Shown one piece after another: positions 21,901 to 30,811 of a stretch of DNA of 64,000 bases. Origin of the DNA: Eucommia ulmoides. Its lineage: Eukaryota; Streptophyta; Magnoliopsida; Garryales; Eucommiaceae. The notes beneath the pieces were generated by a model that was not told the origin of the DNA, ran no database searches, and saw only the letters and a list, made by a program, of their open reading frames with translations. Both the position numbers and the translations under genes were made by a program. The stretch covers positions 15,985,380 through 16,049,379 of the forward strand of contig CM028336.1 of NCBI GenBank assembly GCA_016647705.1. The letters run 5' to 3'. Position 1 is the first letter of the stretch. Each line of letters begins with the position of its first letter.

Positions 21901-24900
21901 TGGTCGTTCTACGATAATTCAACATTTTACTTACAAAAGTTTGCGATAAAAATTCTTAGTCTCACATGTATGCATCTAGCTGAGAAGGGAATTGGAGTGT
22001 TTTCGAACATGTAAGTGTTTTTGTTATGTTGAATTTACTACAAAAGTGAACAGATATAATCCAAGTAAATATTAATCATTTAATCTTATTGCAAATGAAT
22101 AGTTACAGCTTCACAGAGAGAATAGAAATAGATTAGTTCAACCTCGATTAAGTGATTTGGTGTTTGCTAAGTATAATAAGGTGTTAATTCATCGATATCA
22201 AGCACACGTTTATCCTATCTCATTCATTGATTTTGATGAAAGCAATGAGAGGTTAGTCGAGAATCTCCATTGTTCCATTATCTCTTTGTCCTTCTCTAAA
22301 ATGTTATGGTCCATGCCTTTGATACATCTAAATATTAGCTAAATCTTCATTCTTCATTTCATGTCGCTAGTAAGTTTGTATCTATCCCACCTTCTATCTT
22401 TTGCTTAACTTTTAATATATATCATCCCAGGCCCTAAAAATTAGATTAACAATCTTTCCTTGCCTCCTTTTTTTGCCCATTTTCATACTCTCATTGGTGA
22501 CTATTACACATCTACCAGTCCTTATAAATATTTTCGATTCCCAAACTACTTTTGCGACCTTTTTATTTCACCAACTTATTGTTTATCGCGGACCACCTCC
22601 ACTATATACTCCTAACACGTTACTCTCTATCTCTCTAAAACGATTAGCAATATTATCCCACATTCCATTGACTTCATCATGTATCTTTCATAGCTGTTTA
22701 TTGATTCATCCTAAAACAACTCCCATCACTTCTCCTTTCAAATCACTCCATACCCTAAACTCTTGCTTCTAACCCTTAATATTTAAATCTTATGCACATA
22801 TAGACAATGTAAGATCTTTTGAAAAACATATGAAGTGAACTATGAATAAAATCAAATGTGGGTTGCAGAAACTTTGGAAGGAATCAAAAAGTTAAATCCC
22901 ACAAGGCTATGTTATATGGAATCACCAGCCTCAACCATCTGCTCAATTAAAACACAAACAAGTCGCTATGGAATTCCACGTCCAGTAATGTAACTCCGAC
23001 CGGCCTACTAGTAGTTCAAAATTAAGACAAGAAATGAAGACCCCATCGGCGATACTGACAAGCCATTCCAACCATGCTCAACTCCAAAAAGGAAAGTTGC
23101 ATGAAAGATGGATTCAGTCTCTCTCCATCCCTGGCATTACATGGCATAAACTCATTAAAAATGGATTTGTCGTTCTAGTCTCTCCCCCTCCCACCTCCTT
23201 CCCATAGAGATCAACGTCTTCTAATCTCCTCCACATGCTCTTCTCTCACAATTCTAGAAAGATGGTAAAAGATACCCTTTCTTTGTGTTTCACGTAAACT
23301 TCCAAATTAGTTCCATGATTACTACCATCCGACTCCGAACTCAGAAGCAGATAAAAATGAATTCCAAGCCCAACAACCTATAGTTGCAATTCATTAGCTA
23401 TCACCAACATCATCCTTCCGCTAAAAGATCTATTAGATCTCACAACTTTTACTGCTCACACTGCAGTTTTCATTGCACCTCCACATGCTAATCCTTACAA
23501 TTCCTGAAGTCTTCATTAGAATGATCCATTACATGATCTGTTAGATATCTTGGGGTAGAAAAAGTTGAAAGAACAGATTTCTCCCCCCAAAAGAAGAACC
23601 AATGTAAGGCATCTCATGTTTTAATTTACTTACCTCCACAAGCCTATCAACTCACCCACCCTCACCCCCGTCAAAACAAAGAAAAGACAAGTTCATCCAG
23701 TGAAAAATGTTTGGGAGAAGAGCTGTGCAAAGATAAGCGAGGGGGAAAAAGGAGACTGCAATGTGCATTACTACTAGTAAGGAAGAGACGAGAGAGATAT
23801 CATAATGGCTATACCGAGAATTATGAACAGAAGAATCGAGTTTTTTAAGGCAAAGGACAGAGAAAGAAGTAGGAGTTTGCAACGATAAGCTAGAGAGATA
23901 AAAAGACTACAATAAGCATGACTACTACTAAATGAAAAAGGAAAGAAAGAAATCATAATAGATTTACCAAGAATTACAAAAATAAAATAAATCGACTTGG
24001 TCGTGCAAAGAACATAGAAAGAAGTAGCGATTTGCAAAAACAAGCCAGGGGAAAAAGACTACAACATGCATGACTACTAGGAAGGGAAAAGGAAACAAAG
24101 AGATGATAATGCATTGACCAAGAATTATTAAAAAAATGGACATTTTAATGCAAAGAACAGAGGAAGAAGCCTACAAAAAATATTAAACGCACTATAGTTA
24201 ATATGTGCCCTGCAGTCCTAACAGAGCACAATAAGAACAGTAGGACGCAAAGATAGGACTAAAATAAACAATGCACCACATCTAACTAATTGTACCAAAA
24301 CCTAGGACAACCATTAAAAAATGAAAGGTATGAGTTTCTTTAAATAACAGTGTGAAAGAAACCTGCTAGACTTACAATGGAAACTGCCTCTCGACGCCGA
24401 TCACTTGATCCTTGATTTTCCTCTAGTCAATAAAAGCTAGATTAGGTAAGACAAAAATCATGGAAGTAGTACTAAACATTTAAGAAAGATGAGAAACACA
24501 GAGAAGCCGCATCATCAACAGGAATATAGTGGGAGAAAATATAAGAAAGATTTTTGTGAATCAAAGAAACTGAAAAAACCTTATCAAAACAAAAATGAGC
24601 ATAAATAAAATTATGAGTTGGAAATCGCAAAATCATAACTCACCTGAAATAAAAGCTAGCATAAGAAAATTCAAGTTAAAAGTAACATGTATCATTACTA
24701 TATATATAATCCATATGCACACATTTATTTTAGAACTTCAAAAAATTGCTCACCCAAACCAAATATAATCATCCTTGTCAACAAGCATATGGGAAACATG
24801 AATGATCACTTCCAAAAAAAAAAAGAAAAGAATTGAACATGTTTCACCATTTTTCAGTGTTTCCATCAATATTATAACGAACTCCATGAAAAGAGATAAC

Positions 24901-26765
24901 ACATAACTATAGTGTCAGTAAAATGACTCAGTCAAATGTAAGAGTTCATAACACATAAAATCAAGCTTCATGGCAGACCTTTAGCCAATAATTAATGTAA
25001 ATTGGAAAACTTCCAAGGCAAAAGCAGATAATCACATCAGGATTTTCCATTGTTTCAGGTCTTAATTAAGTTCCTCGTATTAGGATCATGTTCCAAATTA
25101 GGTCATCCAAAGGAGAGAGTATTTTGTTCTTCCATAAAGCACAACTTCTACACATCATAGTCAGATACCAAATAACTTCCTTAAGGAAACCCTCAATTGA
25201 AAAAAATATTGTGCCAACCCCAAAAGAGAAGGCAAAAGTAATTAAGAGGAAAAAACTTCTTTCCTCCCATGCTAACATATATGGTCTACCTGTACCAAAA
25301 ATGTAGGTTGAAGCAGCACACTTTATCTTATACTCTGTATATCAATTCTCTTGTCCTAAATTCTTTAACACAATTGAGGCACTAGGACCATATACTCATA
25401 TTATGTCTATCTCACACACTAAAAAAAGAACCATAGAGGCATAGACTTGTACTATGCCTATCTCCAAATTAGGTCATCCAAAGCAAAGACAGTATTTTGT
25501 TCTTCCAAAAAGCACAACTTCTACACATCAGAGGCAGATACCAAATAACTTCCTTAAGGGAACCCTCAATTGAAAAAAAAAATAATGTGCCAACCAAAAG
25601 AGAAGGAAAAAGGTGAACATGAGGAAAAAACTTATTTCCTCCCGTGCTAACATCTATTTGTACCAAAAAAAAATGCAGGTACAATCGCAGCATACATTAT
25701 CTTATAATCATACAACATCAATTCTCTTGTCCTAAATTCATTAACATAATTGAGGCACTAGGACCATACACTTATGTCTATTTCACACACTAAGAAAGAA
25801 CCTGAAACATGTTCCTAGTGGGTACTAGCTATATTCAAACACTTGTATTCCTTTCATGAGTCATATGCATGGGGGGGGGGAATCCATTATATAATTGCAT
25901 AGAGAAGGAGAAGAATAAATGTATAAAATGGTATGAATAAAGAAGAACGAACCAAGAGTATACTGATCTCGTGTTATTATGATAATAGTAATAACAAGAA
26001 TAATATACAATATTACTGTTTTCATCACCATATGTAACAATATCACAACTTTAAAACTTAATCCAGCCAATCCAAATATTAAGGGAAAGATTAAAAGGAA
26101 AATCGATGCTCAATTATTGATAATATCTTATCTGTGCCACTGCGACAGAGAAACCCAAAACCCTATCAAGTCTAACTATTATTTTGTACAGGTTTAAACT
26201 AACAGAATAATAATTCCCCCAACAAACAGTCCAATTTCTTATGAAACAAATTTCAAACTGATCTGTCATACAACTAGACACATATACACAGGACCGCACC
26301 CAATCATATGTGCCAGAAACATGTAAAAATCAAAAACTAACAAACTTCTACGCAGACATACACTTACATGAAATAACAATCAGAAAAAAACCAAAACAAA
26401 TCAACATATCTCATGTATAGAAAATTTCTTATAATATCGCAAATTGATGCACTTAAATATACACAAATGGGTGCGTACGTGCGCATAGAGAGAGAGAGAG
26501 AACCTGGCGGTGGAGGAGGGAGGCTCTTGCGGAAAAGTGAGGAGAGGAAGTAGTGAGCGCTAGCGGAGATGAGTTTGGAAGCTGGGTCCACGACGAGCTT
26601 GGAGAGCCAGCCGCCCCGGGTACTGCCAGGGTTTCTGAGGGCAATCGGTGGCCGATCGTAAGGCGTAGTCTGCGTCCTCCGGAACGGCCTCTTTCGGAAT
26701 TTGCCACCGGCCCCTCCTCCTTCGTAAGGGTTAGTGGTTGTTCCTTGGCCCGCCGCCGACGCCAT
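11434..26765 (-). CDS. NUP1: Nuclear pore complex protein NUP1/NUP136, complete ten-exon coding region
   Basis: Ten exons join to 3819 bp (1272 codons): 26504-26765, 24376-24422, 17208-17323, 16136-16343, 15719-16018, 15528-15623, 14781-15431, 13936-14405, 12985-13185 and 11434-12901. All ten splice pairs keep the frame and have GT/AG ends. The product is the plant-specific FG nucleoporin NUP1 (NUP136) of the nuclear basket, which in Arabidopsis acts in mRNA export and nuclear shape. Diagnostic features are the N-terminal GGKFRKRPFRR and TPYDRPP block, GGWLSKLVVDPAS, ERILKQKTFTRSEIDRLTNL, SPAEVAKAYM...SKVSPSMLG and FRTPRSLGRSAIYNMARTPY. The C-terminal 489 residues are Ser/Thr-rich with 14 FG dipeptides, and the protein ends in the basic tail VKVNRNKNRRK. 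The length is somewhat above the Arabidopsis protein (about 1100 residues). Introns 1 (2.1 kb) and 2 (7.1 kb) are transposon-rich. No frame-breaking defect was seen. Confidence 0.93.
12175..12397 (-). repeat. In-frame 75-bp minisatellite in the NUP1 FG domain (3 copies)
   Basis: Units begin with GGCTCC (plus strand) near 12175, 12250 and 12325. They are 75, 75 and about 72 bp long, so each adds about 25 residues containing GFGLGSSAPSSGAN-like sequence. In one unit the FG has become FS. Confidence 0.9.
12985..13185 (-). CDS. NUP1: NUP1 exon 9 (residues 717-784)
   Basis: Acceptor CATGCAG|GTTGGATG and donor AATGG|GTCAGT. It encodes LDVARSAAGGHLKISK and a Ser/Thr-rich stretch ending FNPFIDNAGLNNG. 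Confidence 0.88.
13936..14405 (-). CDS. NUP1: NUP1 exon 8 (residues 561-717)
   Basis: Acceptor TATGAAG|GATTTTCTGG and donor CACAGAG|GTCAGT. It starts with the acidic DFLELDDDVYPEE, continuing KMSAHE of exon 7, followed by a low-complexity Ser/Pro/Ala region. Confidence 0.9.
14781..15431 (-). CDS. NUP1: NUP1 exon 7 (residues 344-560)
   Basis: Acceptor TTCTGCAG|TCCCAAAAG and donor CACGAG|GTTGTT. It starts with the basic SQKRRSSALD and TRRIRQKPNLLS (a likely nuclear localisation region), then a helix ELEKLTPRQKSLESKLLAIR, and ends RAFKMSAHE. Confidence 0.92.
15528..15623 (-). CDS. NUP1: NUP1 exon 6 (residues 312-343)
   Basis: Acceptor TTTGCAG|GGCACTGG and donor CAAGTG|GTAATG. It encodes a Gly/Ser linker beginning GTGSRGFGYGGPP. 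Confidence 0.85.
15719..16018 (-). CDS. NUP1: NUP1 exon 5 (residues 212-311)
   Basis: Acceptor TTTTCAG|ATTATTG. It encodes DNIASPAEVAKAYMVSRPSK, then VSPSMLG and a Ser/Pro-rich stretch with FRTPRSLGRSAIYNMARTPY. Donor AAG|GTTTAT is preferred over the in-exon alternative AGG|GTACAT 18 bp upstream; both keep the frame. Confidence 0.88.
16136..16343 (-). CDS. NUP1: NUP1 exon 4 (residues 142-211)
   Basis: Acceptor GGAACAG|ATCTGAAATT and donor TCAAGA|GTACGT. It begins SEIDRLTNLLRSRTDSAAVD, continuing the FTR of exon 3. Confidence 0.92.
17208..17323 (-). CDS. NUP1: NUP1 exon 3 (residues 104-142)
   Basis: Acceptor GTGAAG|AACTGTGC and donor ACCAG|GTAACC. It encodes a Gly/Ser linker followed by LSELERILKQKTFTR, one of the most conserved stretches of the family. 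The acceptor is inferred from frame continuity. Confidence 0.88.
17806..17824. repeat. Target-site duplication, left copy (19 bp)
   Basis: CTTATGCACATATAGACAA, identical to 22789-22807. The two copies flank the LINE. Confidence 0.85.
18265..18820. repeat. Tandem duplications inside the LINE
   Basis: A 77-80 bp unit (TTGCACTTCTCAACTTTAAT ... TTTCCCCACTTTATGTGAGC) starts near 18291, 18371 and 18448. A longer unit of about 207 bp (CTAAAATGATCAATTGCAAA ... CATTTCTATGG) starts near 18534 and 18741. Copies differ by scattered substitutions. Confidence 0.85.
19515..19740. repeat. Tandem duplication of about 109 bp at the presumed hAT edge
   Basis: Two copies of the segment AACTCTAAAGGGCATAG(A/T)TGTTGAAAGCGCTCTTAGG ... 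CTCTCATAAGGTG lie next to each other (near 19521 and 19633). The GC-rich GCGCTCTTAGGCGC words resemble subterminal repeats of plant hAT elements. Confidence 0.8.
19741..20800. other. Pyrimidine-rich leader of the nested hAT element
   Basis: It has CT-rich, poly-T-rich DNA with repeated TTTCTATTTTATGCTATGAT phrases, an (AT)n run near 20398-20420 and a TCTTCTTCTTCT tract near 20516. The open frame at 19758-20165 is a low-complexity F/S/L translation and is not called as a gene. Confidence 0.5.
20800..22280 (+). pseudogene. hAT-family (DUF659-type) transposase remnant
   Basis: Plus-strand fragments in several frames follow the order of plant hAT transposases: a BED zinc-finger-like CNFCAEVTKGGTFRGKQHF (about 20835-20900) with ICKRC and KEEMEDCM; a DUF659-like stretch with CSIMADS (near 21300); LLNPEYFYANPNIKQDEE (near 21565-21625); CISRWFQILK (near 21640); NLQKFAIKILSLTC-like sequence (near 21870-21970); and a C-terminal dimerisation region with ENRNRLVQPRLSDLVFAKYN and ISFIDFDESNE (22110-22250). 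Stops and frameshifts occur throughout and part is tandemly duplicated (21840-21955). It is inserted in the opposite orientation to the LINE. Confidence 0.82.
21840..21955 (+). repeat. 53-bp tandem duplication inside the hAT transposase remnant
   Basis: GGTCGTTCTATGGTAATTCG...TTTGCGATAAAAATGG is followed by a near-identical copy (GGTCGTTCTACGATAATTCA...). The duplicated segment encodes the conserved FYGN-S-LQKFAIKI-like block, so it arose after coding function was lost or caused its loss. Confidence 0.9.
22789..22807. repeat. Target-site duplication, right copy (19 bp)
   Basis: CTTATGCACATATAGACAA, identical to 17806-17824. Confidence 0.85.
22808..23753. other. Intron 2 segment with no recognised content
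   Basis: It is ordinary AT-rich intron DNA with a few C-rich stretches. No protein family or RNA gene was seen. Confidence 0.5.
23754..24175. repeat. Tandem repeat, about 152-bp unit, nearly 3 copies
   Basis: Units begin GACTGCAATGTGCATTACTA (23754), GACTACAATAAGCATGACTA (23905) and GACTACAACATGCATGACTA (24057). Each continues with an ATCATAAT...ACCAAGAATTA...GCAAAGAACAGAGAAAGAAG-like sequence. It lies inside NUP1 intron 2. Confidence 0.85.
24376..24422 (-). CDS. NUP1: NUP1 exon 2 (47-bp micro-exon, residues 88-103)
   Basis: It is too short for ordinary ORF detection. Acceptor TTGACTAG|AGGAAAATC and donor CCATT|GTAAGT enclose codons for EENQGSSDRRREAVSI. The exon exactly bridges the phase-1 end of exon 1 and the phase-0 start of exon 3, and the 'EAV' ending matches the charged stretch expected at this place in plant homologues. 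Confidence 0.75.
24423..26503 (-). other. NUP1 intron 1 (2.08 kb)
   Basis: It is AT-rich and contains a direct duplication of about 340 bp (25091-25802), a run of ten G near 25871-25880 and a (GA)n microsatellite next to the 5' splice site. No nested gene was seen. Confidence 0.75.
25091..25802. repeat. Direct duplication of about 340 bp in NUP1 intron 1
   Basis: Copy 1 (25091-25432) and copy 2 (25462-25802) share long blocks: CCAAATTAGGTCATCCAAAG, TCTACACATCA, AACTTCCTTAAGG, TTTCCTCCC(A/G)TGCTAACAT, TCAATTCTCTTGTCCTAAAT and TTGAGGCACTAGGACCATA. The period is about 371 bp. Small indels and about 10% substitutions separate the copies. Confidence 0.9.
26504..26765 (-). CDS. NUP1: NUP1 exon 1 (start codon, residues 1-87)
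   Basis: ATG at 26763-26765 begins MASAAGQGTT. The exon holds the basic FRKRPFRR block and an amphipathic-looking helix region (GGWLSKLVVDPASKLISASA), and ends PPPP before the donor CCAG|GTTCTC. The donor is followed immediately by a (CT)n microsatellite. Confidence 0.92.
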
Positions 26766-26991
26766 GCGAGGAGAGATAGATTCGACGAATTGTAGAGAGA
26801 AGGAAAAAAAAAGGGAAGGAAGATAAGTAGGAAATTAGGGTTTTTTTGACGTTCTGAAAGAGCGCAAAAAAAAAAAAAGGGGGGAGCGTGTGTTTCTTTT
26901 TTAGAATCGGGTCAAATGTGACCGCTGAAAATTCTTCAGTTTCAGACAAGACAAGAATAATTTGAATGGACTTTTTATTTCCTAGTTATTA
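26766..26991 (-). promoter_or_regulatory. NUP1 5' leader and short promoter-proximal region
   Basis: Only 226 bp separate the NUP1 ATG from a fold-back element. On the minus strand the segment is rich in T/C (CTTCCTTCCCTTTTTTTTTC) and contains CCTAATTTCC. No clear TATA box was identified. Promoter assignment follows from position only. Confidence 0.4.
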
Positions 26992-29293
26992 GTTCCTGAT
27001 AAATGTCTTGGATGTCTAATTGGTACTTAATTTTTACAACTCGACAATTTAGTCTTTCACATTTTAAAATAGTGTTCAATTGGCTCCTAAAACAAATTCT
27101 GTGAAGTCAAACTAATGGTCAACGTTAATTTAAGGATATTTTAGTCTTTTCATTTATTAGGATTAGTTTGAAAAACCATTTAAATTTCAAGGAGTCAAAA
27201 TATTTTTTTTCTATTTCTTGTTGATCCCTCCCACTCAATATTTCTTTGTAACTTTTAAATACTCTTCATACCCCCATTTTAATTGTTTATTCTTCATTTC
27301 TACTATATATTTTTTTTTTATTATATATATATTTTTTTAAAAATACAGAACAACAAAAAAAAAATTATTGACCACAATTACAAGATTTAGTATATTCAAA
27401 CACTATATTGATCGATTCTAACACTGATCGGGAAGGACTTTTTTTTGTATTTTTGAACTATAAAAAAAACAGAACAATATATTCACAAAAAAAAAAAATC
27501 ACAGTTTTTTTATATTTTAGAAAACACAAACAATACATCATGTTCTAAAAAATAAGAACAATACATCACGTCCTCTTAAAACAGTACAATACACCAGGTC
27601 TTGATAAACAATCAAAATAATACAACAAGTCTTAAAAAAACAATACAATACATCAAGTCCTAAAAACAACAATATAATACATATCAAAAAATAGAAATCA
27701 ACCATCAAACTTGTTCTTTAACATATGTATTGATTAAAATAATTATAGAAGGTAGATAAAAAAAATTAGAAATAATTAACATTAAACTTCTCACTAAAAA
27801 AATATACTAGATAACCATTAGATTACAAGTCTTGGGTTATACCTCTCTATTTATATCATTATTCATCAAATAGAGCTGTCTTTATATAGGCTTGGGGTTT
27901 TGATTTCGAAATCGAAACCCTAATTGGAACAGGGTTTCGCTTTCGAAACCCAAATCGAACCATGGTTTCGATTTCAAAATCGAAAAACACTGCCAGACAT
28001 CACCACCAAAACCAAAACAACAAACACCATCGAAATTTAACCTAGGGGTTTCGATTTCAAAATCGAAAGCGAAATAAGGTTTCGATTTAGGTTTCAATTT
28101 CGAAATCGAAACCTAGTTTCGAAATCGAAATCGATTTGGGTTTCGATTTCGAAATCGAAACCCAAATCAAACCACGGTTTCGATTTCGAAATCGAAGAAC
28201 ACCGCCGAATATCGCCACCAAAACCAAAACGACAAACACCATCGAAATCGAACCTAGGGGTTTTAATTTCAAAATCGAAAGCGAAATAGGGTTTCGATTT
28301 AGGTTTCGATTTCGATTTCAAAATTGAAATCGAAACCTAGTTTCGAAATCGATTTGGGTTTCGATTTCGAAATCAAAACCCAAATCGAACCACAGTTTTG
28401 ATTTTGAAATCGAAGAACACCGCCGAACATCGCCACCAAAACCAAAACGACAAACACCATCGAAATCGAACCTAGGGGTTTTGATTTCGAAATCGAAGAA
28501 TAACGCCGAACATCACCACCAAAACCAAAACGACAAACACCATCGAAATCAAACCTAGGGGTCTCGATTTCGATTTCGAAATCGAAGAATACCGCCGAAC
28601 ATCGCAACCAAAACCAAAACGACGAACACCATTGAAATCAAACCTAGGGGTTTCGATTTCGATTTCGAAATCGAAATCAAAACCTAGTTTCGAAATTGAT
28701 TTTGAAATCAAAATTGATTTGGGGTTCGATTTTGAAATCGAAACTCAAATCTAAATAGGGTTTCGATTTCGAAACCCAAATCGATTTGGTTTCAAAATCG
28801 AAATCGAAACCCAAAATCGATTTCGAAATCAAAATGGAAATAAAGAAGAAAAAGACGAACGTGATGGAAAAGATGACGACGAAGACGACACAGGTGATGG
28901 AGAAGAAGACGAAGATGACGCAGGTGAACAAAGAATCAGAGCTCAGCAGAAGGCGGCGGTGGAATGAAGGATCAGAGCTCAGCAGAGGAAGAAGACGACC
29001 TAAAAAAAATTAAATAAAAAAAATATTTTTAACCCCTTAAGTTTAACAAAATATGTAAATAAGTCTCATTCTATTAGTAAGAATGAAATGACGCATGTAC
29101 CCTTGACCAAATGTCACGTGCTTGTCACATGACGTTTTCCATTCAATTTTCTCAAATTTTACTAACGGAACCCGACCCAAGGGCCAAGTTGGAACGATTT
29201 TGAAATGTCAAGGGCCAAATTATCGAGTTTCAAAAGTTAGGGGGCAATTGGATACCCAAGGTATTTGTCAGGGACCAAAAAGGTCATTTATCC
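26992..29293. mobile_element. Long fold-back element (about 2.3 kb) upstream of NUP1
   Basis: The left arm (from 26992, GTTCCTGATAAATGTCTTGG) is inverted-complementary over about 100 bp to the right arm (ending near 29293; complement GGTCCCTGACAAATACCTTG). Shared inner words include AACTCGA(C/T)AATTT. The element is flanked by CTAGTTATTA at 26982-26991 and 29294-29303, a candidate 9-10 bp duplication as made by Mutator-like transposases. The right arm is about 18 bp longer than the left. No transposase is encoded. The interior contains a palindrome-rich array (27885-28845) and an Arg/Lys-codon-rich stretch (28840-29010). Confidence 0.7.
27885..28845. repeat. Palindrome-rich array: TTTCGATTTCGAAATCGAAA units with a 70-bp spacer module
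   Basis: Many copies and variants of the 20-bp perfect palindrome TTTCGATTTCGAAATCGAAA are interspersed with a conserved module of about 70 bp (GAAGAACACCGCCGAACATC, then GCCACCAAAACCAAAACGAC, then AAACACCATCGAAATCGAAC and CTAGGGG). The module occurs near 27982, 28190, 28412, 28496 and 28585. All frames translate to FDFEIETP-like low-complexity peptides, so the small ORFs on both strands here are by-products of the repeat. Confidence 0.85.
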
Positions 29294-29303
29294 CTAGTTA
29301 TTA

Positions 29304-30811
29304 TTATTTACCAAGGTTTCCCATCCTATACATTGAGGGAAAATACTATAAATTTAAAACGGAAAATTATTAAATTTTTAAGAGAAATTTACTATTCAGT
29401 CCTCCAAATATGGTAAAATTATAAAATTGATCTTTGACTCAAATAATTAAGTTTATATTCTTGAAAGAAATTATAAAAAAAAAAAAGTCTCTAACAAATA
29501 CCCTCCATGTTTATTCTTATTTACGAACCGTGCCATTAGAACTTCTGTGTAAATGTTTACTTAGTATTTCACAATATTATTTTAGTTCACTCAAATTTTG
29601 CTCAAACAATAATTTACACGTTTTATGTGAATATTCACTCAAATTTACAGAACAAATATTTCAGTTCGCTCAAATTTCATTCGAACAATGGTTTACACAT
29701 TCTATGTGAATATTCACTCAAATATTTAGAACAAATATTTTACTCCGCTCAAATTTCGTTCAAACAATTGTTCACATGTTCTGTGCGAATGTTCATGCAA
29801 TATTTTAGAACAAATATTTCAGTTCACTCAATATTTCACTCAATAATTATTCACACGTTCTATATGAATGTTCACTCAATATTTGAGAATGATCAAAACA
29901 CATCGATGAATAAACAAAAATTCCGCAAAAAACAATAAAAATTCACATTAATATTCACTCATCTGAAATTCACAGCGGCAATCTGAACATTCACATGAAA
30001 AACAAAAATCAACTCAAAATTCATAGATCTAAAACATTTACATCAATATTTACACGAGCAAATCTGGAACGACAAAAAACGAGATGTCGAAATTCCATAT
30101 CTGACTATTTAAATCTGGATATCTAGATTTGAAAAAATCAGATTTTTTTTGCCACATAACAATGCTACATTATTTCTACACTGAAATAGATCAATCAAGT
30201 TTTGAATGCAACTAAATTGCTCTGAAACTTCCATCGTTTAAAAAAAAAAGAAAAAAAAAACTAAAAACTGAATCATTCAAAACTATCAGGAAAGAAAAAT
30301 TACATGATTTACACAAAAAGGCTAAACTCAGGTTTCAATTTCGGTGGAGAGTGACATCATCTTCAGATTTCATGGGTTTCTCCCACTCCCAATATTTTAG
30401 TTTGATTGAATTTTTGGCAAAGAGCGAGTGAGCGTCATCATCATCAGATTTCATGGGTTTCTTCCAGTCGCTGCAGCGATAGCAGCGCCATTTCATTGGA
30501 ACGATGTGAGAAGAGAAAGAGAGAGACGATGGCTGAAGTGGGATAAGGGTTTATAATATTTACTCTAATTTATGTAAGGGTATAAAAGTTTGTTCATAAA
30601 ATTTTTTAATGGTCAAAAGACTATACATTAACAATGTTTTACAAAAGAGCTACATTACAACGTAGCAGTTTAAAAAGATTTTTTTTCTAGATGAACTCAT
30701 AAATAAGGGTTATTAAATAAAAACTTCAATTTTTAAATCCTACTTTATTGTCATTTAAAAATATTCAAATGTAAAATACATTTACAATAAATTTCTTTTT
30801 TGAAAGAGTGA
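29304..30811. other. Intergenic AT-rich region with a 79-bp tandem repeat
   Basis: It contains the tandem repeat at 29581-29890 and, further right, simple AT-rich DNA. No gene was recognised; the small ORFs at 29434-29938 are translations of the tandem repeat. Confidence 0.5.
29581..29890. repeat. Tandem repeat, about 79-bp unit, four copies
   Basis: Units start near 29581, 29659, 29738 and 29817 with TTTCAGTTC(A/G)CTCAAATTTC. Each contains GCTCAAACAAT, TTCACACGTTCTATGTGAAT and GTTCACTCAA, with ACAAATATT at the junction. The ACACGTTCTATGTGAA part is itself partly self-complementary. Confidence 0.85.

Larger units (their letters stand above)
17825..22788 (-). mobile_element. RTE-type LINE in NUP1 intron 2, split by a nested hAT
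   Basis: On the minus strand the 3' part (17825-about 19513) holds LINE RT pieces: KDFHMLFWIWKNLMMGFLEI (RT core near 19200), LVMNELKKHIWDG (near 18980), DEMRMLRWLSGNIR-like (near 18150) and GREDWENMMALNLTDGMALE (about 17900), the C-terminal signature of plant RTE LINEs. The 5' part (about 22280-22788) matches the region upstream of RT (VWSDLKGEV, MWDNIANRFRE, NVLGVYSGGG). The element ends at 17825 in a TTGTTTTTTGTTGTTG-like tail (minus strand), typical of RTE. It is flanked by a perfect 19-bp duplication. All frames are broken. Confidence 0.85.
17324..24375 (-). other. NUP1 intron 2 (7.05 kb) filled with mobile elements
   Basis: It is bounded by the donor of exon 2 and the acceptor of exon 3. 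It contains an RTE-type LINE (17825-22788) with a nested hAT remnant, and tandem repeats at 23754-24170. 17324-17805 and 22808-23750 show no recognisable gene. Confidence 0.8.

Noticed and set aside
26553-26795. Plus-strand 80-codon ORF over NUP1 exon 1
   Set aside because: It is the antisense of a GC-rich first exon, with no family resemblance.
27882-28931. Several overlapping ORFs of FDFEIETP-like peptides on both strands
   Set aside because: They translate the palindrome array in every frame and are not genes.
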